From Methanosphaera sp. WGK6 (lineage in GTDB: Archaea > Methanobacteriota > Methanobacteria > Methanobacteriales > Methanobacteriaceae): a DNA stretch of 64,000 nucleotides. The stretch covers positions 1 through 64,000 of the forward strand of contig NZ_JRWK01000008.1 of assembly GCF_001729965.1 (NCBI RefSeq), given 5' to 3'. Both the position numbers and the translations under genes were made by a program. Positions 58,508 to 64,000 of this stretch are shown here, one piece after another (position 1 is the first letter of the stretch; each line of letters opens with the position of its first letter). Under the pieces are notes generated by a model that saw only the letters and a program-made list of their open reading frames with translations, made no database searches and was not told the DNA's origin.

Positions 58508-59670
58508 AACATTTCACCTTTTTTAAGTCGGTATTGTCCTACACTACTAAATTTTTTATCTTTAAATTCATCAACATTTAGTAGAGGTTGTGCTGTGATA
58601 ATTACTTTTTGTACTTTTTCTGGGTTTATTTTCCGGTATTCTGGAGTATCCGTCATGATTATAATACAATCTGCATCATATATTTCATCTAGTGTTATTT
58701 TTTTAGCTCCATGATTTTCTATAATTGTTTTAGGTATTTTATCATCATGTACCCATACTTCAACATCTCTTTGTACAAAATCATCTATAAGTATTAATGA
58801 TGCATTGTCTTTTTCTGTTTGTAATGTTTCATCTGTGGTTATTCCTAGTATTGCCACGGTTGTTTCAAACATTGCCAGATGTTCTTTTAGGAACAATTCT
58901 TTTTCTGCCATGTATGCCATGTGATATGCTACATAATTATTAGTACTTCTTATTGTTTCAAATATTTGTGATGCTTCCCCATATTCATTTGCAAGATTTA
59001 TGAGTTCATTTGTATCACGTGATATTTTGTTTTTTTGTATTGGTTGTGGATATTTTAGATGTATATCTTCTTCTAGATTTGCAAGATCTATTGCTTCTAT
59101 TAAGTCTATTGTTAGTGCTTCAGATAGTATTGCTGCTTGATTAGATAGTGCTATTAATGTGTCTTTATATGCGTTTTGTAGTATGGTTATTGATTCTGCT
59201 GTTTGTATATGTTTAGTTGTTTTTATGTTTTGTGTCATGTTTTCATATAAGGATATGGTTCTATTTATGCTATTTTCATTTGTTCCTGCTATTACTCTTG
59301 TATTTTTAGTTATTTCTGTTGTGTATGCAATATTTATATCTGGTATTAATCCATATTCATCTATTATTTTTGACATTTTATAGACTGTTCTTGGAGGTAC
59401 TTTTGTATCAAATATTAGAAGAGTATTATTAGAAATTATATCTCTTATCTCAGTACATGCTTCTTCTAAGCCGTTTATATTATATTCTCCATTTATAATA
59501 CAGTTTTGTGTGAATATGATATTATCTACATTTTGAAATATTTTGTTTGATGTTTCTTTCGGAAGGTTTGTTTCTATAGTTCCATTTTTATCATAGACTA
59601 TTATTTCATCTGAGTTAATAGTTTCATATTTTTCTAGATTTGTATTATCAGGATAGATTATTGTTTTCAT
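58504..59670 (-). CDS. Degenerate UDP-sugar dehydrogenase-like protein upstream of cfbD
   Basis: 388 residues that follow the layout of a nucleotide-sugar dehydrogenase but lack its key parts. The N-terminal 75 residues have no GxGxxG NAD loop. LLIFDTKVPPRTVYKMSKI then VIAGTNENSINRT resemble the later N-terminal domain. The middle (LQNAYKDTLIALSNQAAILSE...DLIEAIDLANL) resembles the dimer domain, and VAILGITTDETLQTEKDNASLILIDDF ... VEVWVHDDK the C-terminal domain. The GGHC catalytic Cys is missing. It overlaps cfbD by four bases. Probably a non-catalytic or repurposed protein; a role in F430 synthesis is inference. Confidence 0.65.
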   Translation of the reverse strand: MKTIIYPDNTNLEKYETINSDEIIVYDKNGTIETNLPKETSNKIFQNVDNIIFTQNCIINGEYNINGLEEACTEIRDIISNNTLLIFDTKVPPRTVYKMSKIIDEYGLIPDINIAYTTEITKNTRVIAGTNENSINRTISLYENMTQNIKTTKHIQTAESITILQNAYKDTLIALSNQAAILSEALTIDLIEAIDLANLEEDIHLKYPQPIQKNKISRDTNELINLANEYGEASQIFETIRSTNNYVAYHMAYMAEKELFLKEHLAMFETTVAILGITTDETLQTEKDNASLILIDDFVQRDVEVWVHDDKIPKTIIENHGAKKITLDEIYDADCIIIMTDTPEYRKINPEKVQKVIITAQPLLNVDEFKDKKFSSVGQYRLKKGEML

Positions 59671-59686
59671 GGTTTATGCACCGTGA

Positions 59687-60877
59687 TTATTTATTTGCAA
59701 TGATACTTATTATATCAGATTGTTTTAATTCTTGTTCACTGGATATTCTCATATTTTTTCTTGCATCTATTGCATGTGTAAATCCTTCCCCTATATCTGT
59801 ATGAATACAGTATGCTAAATCTCTTGGATTAGATCCTTGAGGTACTAGTAGTGCATCAGGTAGTATATTTCCTTTTTGATCGGAGAATTTATGTTCATCT
59901 TCTACTGGATATACTACTATTTGATGTAGTATTTCATATACTGCTGTGTTTATTGTTTCTTGTATTCCTGTTGAACCATACTTTTTTAGTACATTTTCAT
60001 CAATATAGTTTAGTGCCATTTTTTGTTTGTCCGATAGTTTATCATCATCTATTATTTCAAAATGATCTTCTCCTGACTGATATTTTATTAATCCTGCTTT
60101 TACTGCATTTATTAGGGCTAATTCAGATTCTGCACTTGTTGGTATTACTTTTTCATACTTTTCTTGGAGTCTTCTAATATTTTCCTCTGCTTGAGGTGTG
60201 TCTATTTTATTTGCAATTATAATAATGGGTTTTGCATGTTCAAGTAGTTTTTCTAGGAATCTTAGAATATCTTCTTTTTCCCATTTATCATATTGATCAT
60301 CCATTATTCTTTCTGCTTCTATTACATCATCTAGAAATACACCTGCCCCACTTAATTGATCTGCTATTACTTTTGCAAAGTTTAAGTGTTCTGACATTAC
60401 TTTTCTTATTAGTCTTGGCCAGTTTCTTTCAAGTATTGAATATACCCACATGGTTACTTCATTTTTTAGGAAGTTTACATCATCTAATGGATCATGACTT
60501 CCTGGTTCACATGGATTTCCTTCTTCATCTGTTGCTCCTGATGCATCAATTATATGAATTAATGCTCTTGCTTGACTTAAATCATCAAGAAATTTATTTC
60601 CTAATCCTTTTCCTTCATGTGCTCCTGGCACTAATCCTGCTACATCTATAAGTTCTACTGGAATGTATCTGACTCCATTTTCACATTTTCCTGTTCTTGG
60701 ATTACATGTAACTTTTAGTTCTTTACAGGGACAGTCTGCAGTTACATAAGCTATAGCTGCATTTGCATCTATTGTTGTGAATGGATAATTTGCAACTTCT
60801 GCTTCAGATAGTGTTGCTGAATTAAAAAATGATGATTTTCCTACATTAGGTTTTCCTGTTACTGCTATTTGTAACAT
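59687..60877 (-). CDS. YchF-like Obg-family GTPase with C-terminal TGS domain
   Basis: G domain with GKPNVGKSS, then [26 protein letters not shown] and IIANKID (G4 complete). The archaeal form has a Cys-rich insert ([18 protein letters not shown]) before G3. The C-terminal TGS domain (about 310-390) reads [26 protein letters not shown]. 396 residues is right. A ribosome-linked GTPase. Ribosome site AAGGAGAAT precedes the ATG. It starts the leftward run YchF, sugar-DH-like, cfbD. Confidence 0.9.
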   Translation of the reverse strand: MLQIAVTGKPNVGKSSFFNSATLSEAEVANYPFTTIDANAAIAYVTADCPCKELKVTCNPRTGKCENGVRYIPVELIDVAGLVPGAHEGKGLGNKFLDDLSQARALIHIIDASGATDEEGNPCEPGSHDPLDDVNFLKNEVTMWVYSILERNWPRLIRKVMSEHLNFAKVIADQLSGAGVFLDDVIEAERIMDDQYDKWEKEDILRFLEKLLEHAKPIIIIANKIDTPQAEENIRRLQEKYEKVIPTSAESELALINAVKAGLIKYQSGEDHFEIIDDDKLSDKQKMALNYIDENVLKKYGSTGIQETINTAVYEILHQIVVYPVEDEHKFSDQKGNILPDALLVPQGSNPRDLAYCIHTDIGEGFTHAIDARKNMRISSEQELKQSDIISIIANK

Positions 60878-61100
60878 ATCAATTCTCCTTTTATGTTAAT
60901 TATTACTTTTATAAGAAAAATAATTTTTAAGTTAAAATAAATAAATTATGGGTTATTTTCTAATAGTTTTTATTTAGATAACTATTTAATTGAAAACTAA
61001 ACATTTTATTCTATTATTAATATATCTTTTTAATGATTTAATAATCTAATCATTATTTAAATATCTTTTGTTTTAAAAAAAGAGATGAAGTGATGAAGAG

Positions 61101-61727
61101 TTATATTATTACTACACACATATAACCAAAGTCTAATTGTTTTGCTTCTTCCAAAGTTATATGCACTATTTGTTCATCAGGATAACTTAATTTTTCACAT
61201 ATGGTTATACTATGTTCTGGACTAAAACCATGACCTATTAAGTATTTTGCTAATTCACTTATGTGTCTATTAGGTAGAATAATATTTGCTGTTGTATCAT
61301 CAATTTTTTCTAATAAGTCCTCTGTTGGTTCTTTTCCACCATGTATTGTTATTAGATTTGCTGTATCCCATGGAATTTCTAATTTTGCTGCTGCTAACTG
61401 TATTGAACTTATTCCTGGAATTACATTTAGTTTTGTATTTGGTGATATTCTTTTTACTGTTTTCAACATTCCTGAAAATCCAGGATCTCCTGTAGATAAT
61501 AAAGAAACTTTAAATCCTTCTTCAAGATAAGTTACTGCTTTTTTAACTGTTTTTGGTATGTCTCTTGGTTCTAATACTACCATTTCAGCATTTACGTAAT
61601 CAAATAATTCAAGTGAACGTTTACTTCCCACTAATACATCTGAATTTTCAATTACTTCTATTGCACCTACTGTTAAGTATTCTTTTGATCCAGGTCCAAT
61701 ACCAACTATATTCATTTTATTAATCAT
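61101..61727 (-). CDS. cbiE: Cobalt-precorrin-7 C5-methyltransferase
   Basis: SAM-dependent methylase of anaerobic corrinoid synthesis. The tetrapyrrole methylase pattern is intact: NIVGIGPGSKEYLT, VLVGSKRSLELF, VSLLSTGDPGFSGML and NVIPGISSIQLAAAKL. About 208 residues, and no CbiT half is attached. The start is uncertain among ATGs at 61733, 61727 and 61715; AGGACGGT best fits 61727. A single gene flanked by long AT-rich gaps. Confidence 0.88.
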   Translation of the reverse strand: MINKMNIVGIGPGSKEYLTVGAIEVIENSDVLVGSKRSLELFDYVNAEMVVLEPRDIPKTVKKAVTYLEEGFKVSLLSTGDPGFSGMLKTVKRISPNTKLNVIPGISSIQLAAAKLEIPWDTANLITIHGGKEPTEDLLEKIDDTTANIILPNRHISELAKYLIGHGFSPEHSITICEKLSYPDEQIVHITLEEAKQLDFGYMCVVII

Positions 61728-61988
61728 ACACATACCGTCCTAAAAAAATTAATATTATTTCTTATTAATGTATTTGTCTATACTTTTTTAAGTATCTTAA
61801 GTAACATTGTTAAAATTTTTAAAAAAAAAGTTTGAATGAAAAATAATTTAATGTCCTATTTATAATTTAAAAGTTTTTCGACTATTAAAGTCTAAAAAAA
61901 AGTATTATTTTAATATAATCTTTATGAAAATAAGTATAATAATTTGGTGATGATAATTAAAAAGTAGTATTAGGAGAATTATTCCTAT

Positions 61989-64000
61989 CTATACTACTGT
62001 TATTTTGGTTGTTGTACTTTGTCCAGATGTGTATGCTTGTCTTTCTCCAGTTACTATTGTTATGTTTTTAAATTTGTTTATACCAGTTGTGTTTATATTA
62101 GGTAAGTTTATGATTCCATTTGTTACTGTGAAGTACATTGTCTCATTTTTGCTATCTCTGAGTGTTTTACCGTTTACTTTTACACATATTTTATTTGTTC
62201 CAACAAGTAAGTTTCCATTAGCATCAGTGAGATTTGCTTTGATTGCCATTGATTTAGTTTTATTGTTTAATGTTACACTGTTTATATTTACTTTTACACT
62301 TGATTTTTCTACATGGAATACTGTTGTATTTCTAGTATCTGGATAGAATATATCATTTTGATATACTGCTTCTACTGTGTAGTTTCTGAGATTTCCGTTT
62401 CCATCAACACTTGCCATTCCAACAGGTACATGGTATGTGTATACTGCACTATTATTTTCTACTTTTACTCTGATTATTTTTCCATTTGCATCTTTAAGTG
62501 ATACTCCATTTACTTTGAATATTACGTATCCATTCTCATTTATTGCAGTTGTGTTTTGTCCATTTTTAGTTACGTCAGTTAGTGTTGCTTTGAATTTTAC
62601 GTCTGTGTCGTGTTTTACAAGATTATCTGTGGTTACTGTGATACTTGCGCTTCTTTTTGCAATTTGTGCTGTTGTAATTTCAGATGTGTTTGCTTCATAA
62701 ATGGAATTTCCACTGTATGATGCAGATAAGTTTTTAGCATTTCTTAAGTATAAATCAGCATTTAGTGTGTATGTTACAAGTCCATTTACTACACTGAATT
62801 TAAGTGGTGCTGCTGTACTGTTAAATAATCCATCTACTCTGAGAGTTTTACCATTTAATTTAAATACAATGTTACCACCAGTTATATTATTACCATAGCT
62901 ATCTGTTATATGAGCTGTTAATGTAATTTTTTCACCAATAACTCCTTTCACAGAATCCACCACAATAATACTACTTGCTTTTTCTACATCTAATTCAGCT
63001 ATAGCATTTGTTGATTCATAGGTCGTGTTTCCTGCATATACAACATTTATTGTGTATATACCAGTTGTTTCTGGTGCTGTGAAATTAGTTGTGAATGTAC
63101 CATTATTATCTGTAGTTACAGTGTATGTATTATCTCCAATAGTTACAGTTACTTCTGCACCTGCAATTGCTTTATCTGTAAATTCTTCAGTTAATTTACC
63201 TGAAATTACTACAGTTTCATTGATTACTACTGGTTCAATTTCATCAATTGTAATTACTGATCCTAGTTGTTCTATATTAAATAATGTATCATTGAATGAT
63301 TCATCATATACAGAACTTCCAGCATATTCTACTATTACTACTACATCATCTTTAATTTCAGATGTTGTGTAATTGTATGAGTAAGCACCGTTTTCATCAG
63401 TAGTTACATTGTATTTATTTCCATCAATTGTTACAGTGATTGTTGCACCTTCAATTAATGTACCATTTGCAGCAGATAATGTACCTTTAATTACTGCATC
63501 ATTACCTACTATTACAGTCCATAATCGTTCATTAACTGTTAAGGTAGTTCCTATTTTATTTACATTGAATGTTGTATCATTATATGCTTCAGTGTATCCA
63601 TCAGCTTCTACAACATCAAGTGTTAATAAGTTATCTCCAGCAGTGTTAACTGTAATAGTAGCATTATATTTACCTTCACTATCAGTTATTACTGTTGCAA
63701 CTTCTTCACCATTAATTGAAATGATAACTGATTTATTACCTATTGTATTTCCATATTCATCAGTAAGTGTACCATTTATTGTTACTTTATCATTTATTTT
63801 TAAGTTATCAGTTGATATGGTTTCTAATGAAATTATCAGTTGAATAGGTTCAACATCAATCCATGATGTTTCTTCAGCACTTGTATACTTGTTGTTTCCA
63901 TCATAAACTGCACTAATATCAAATGTACCATTTGTAGTTGGTGTGTAGTTTACTGTGAATATTCCACTATCATTAGTTGTAGCTGTGTAGCTTGTTTCAC
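61989..64000 (-). CDS. Large adhesin-like Ig-repeat surface protein, partial (N-terminus off the right edge)
   Basis: The frame is open from 64000 to the stop at 61989, over 670 codons, and continues beyond the window. Repeating units of 80-100 residues follow one pattern (for example TVTIGDNTYTVTTDNNGTF, NVVYAGNTTYESTNA, LTDANGNLLVGTNKICVKVNG, YSGNSIYEANTSEIT). These resemble the bacterial Ig-like domains in the Asn/Thr-rich adhesin-like proteins of gut Methanobacteriales. Asn, Thr and Val dominate. The protein ends in STTTKITVV with no hydrophobic anchor. Probably exported and bound to the cell wall through another part. Confidence 0.85.
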   Translation of the reverse strand, partial: ETSYTATTNDSGIFTVNYTPTTNGTFDISAVYDGNNKYTSAEETSWIDVEPIQLIISLETISTDNLKINDKVTINGTLTDEYGNTIGNKSVIISINGEEVATVITDSEGKYNATITVNTAGDNLLTLDVVEADGYTEAYNDTTFNVNKIGTTLTVNERLWTVIVGNDAVIKGTLSAANGTLIEGATITVTIDGNKYNVTTDENGAYSYNYTTSEIKDDVVVIVEYAGSSVYDESFNDTLFNIEQLGSVITIDEIEPVVINETVVISGKLTEEFTDKAIAGAEVTVTIGDNTYTVTTDNNGTFTTNFTAPETTGIYTINVVYAGNTTYESTNAIAELDVEKASSIIVVDSVKGVIGEKITLTAHITDSYGNNITGGNIVFKLNGKTLRVDGLFNSTAAPLKFSVVNGLVTYTLNADLYLRNAKNLSASYSGNSIYEANTSEITTAQIAKRSASITVTTDNLVKHDTDVKFKATLTDVTKNGQNTTAINENGYVIFKVNGVSLKDANGKIIRVKVENNSAVYTYHVPVGMASVDGNGNLRNYTVEAVYQNDIFYPDTRNTTVFHVEKSSVKVNINSVTLNNKTKSMAIKANLTDANGNLLVGTNKICVKVNGKTLRDSKNETMYFTVTNGIINLPNINTTGINKFKNITIVTGERQAYTSGQSTTTKITVV

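Noticed and set aside
59851-60651. Leu-rich frames on the + strand over the YchF-like gene
   Set aside because: Artefact of AT-rich reverse-complement codons; no start signal and no conserved pattern.

Overview
The window is very AT-rich archaeal DNA from a methanogen of the order Methanobacteriales, most like Methanosphaera. The supporting gene set is methanogen-specific: MptD, PurO, CofE/CofD, GTP cyclohydrolase III, methanogenesis marker 9, CfbD (coenzyme F430), a complete-looking Ehb energy-converting hydrogenase operon (ehbA to ehbP) and GatD/GatE. A large Asn/Thr-rich adhesin-like protein runs off the right end. The species assignment is inference. I saw no rRNA, tRNA, CRISPR array or transposase gene.

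Layout. 1-5600: a predicted DNA-binding coiled-coil gene, then leftward mptD, a DUF515-like membrane protein and archaetidylserine synthase, facing rightward rnhB. 4.7-13.3 kb (rightward): ExbB/ExbD-like proton channel pair, purO, cofE-cofD-GTP cyclohydrolase III (F420/flavin precursors), a nifR3-related TIM barrel, marker 9, the siroheme-type dehydrogenase and hemA (tetrapyrrole entry), and a universal stress protein. 13.7-21.7 kb (rightward): gatD-gatE, trxB, a small AAA ATPase, gdhA and hjc. 22-24 kb (leftward): pyrK-pyrD. 23.9-25.8 kb (rightward): Nop5-fibrillarin. 25.9-35.2 kb (leftward): coaBC with two envelope-type proteins, pheA, three consecutive CBS-domain genes, queE-queD-DUF366 (7-deazaguanine) and a nucleotide-sugar dehydrogenase. 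35.5-37.2 kb: a nucleotidyltransferase-like gene and an ACT-domain gene that overlap tail to tail. 37.8-41.1 kb: an iron-uptake island (two Cys-rich zinc-ribbon proteins, feoB, feoA, two palindromic operator candidates). 41.5-42.5 kb: poorly conserved membrane and secreted proteins, one apparently frameshifted. 43.3-52.7 kb: ehb operon. 52.8-64 kb: YdjM-like and M14-like genes, argG, an FAD oxidoreductase, cfbD coupled to a degenerate sugar-dehydrogenase-like protein, a YchF-like GTPase, cbiE and the partial adhesin.

How they fit together. Several genes feed tetrapyrrole cofactors (hemA and Met8-like into siroheme and on to F430 via CfbD and to corrinoids via CbiE). Others make F420 and archaeosine/pterin precursors. 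Ehb supplies low-potential reduced ferredoxin for biosynthesis.

Most notable are: a short dispersed element with inverted ends found at four places (MITE-like); two genes whose reading frames clearly extend upstream of any ATG/GTG/TTG codon (a SHOCT-like protein and queE); an Asp-to-Asn change in the G4 motif of FeoB; paired DtxR-like palindromes in the feoA and feoB promoters; and a sugar-dehydrogenase-like pseudoenzyme whose frame overlaps the start of cfbD.
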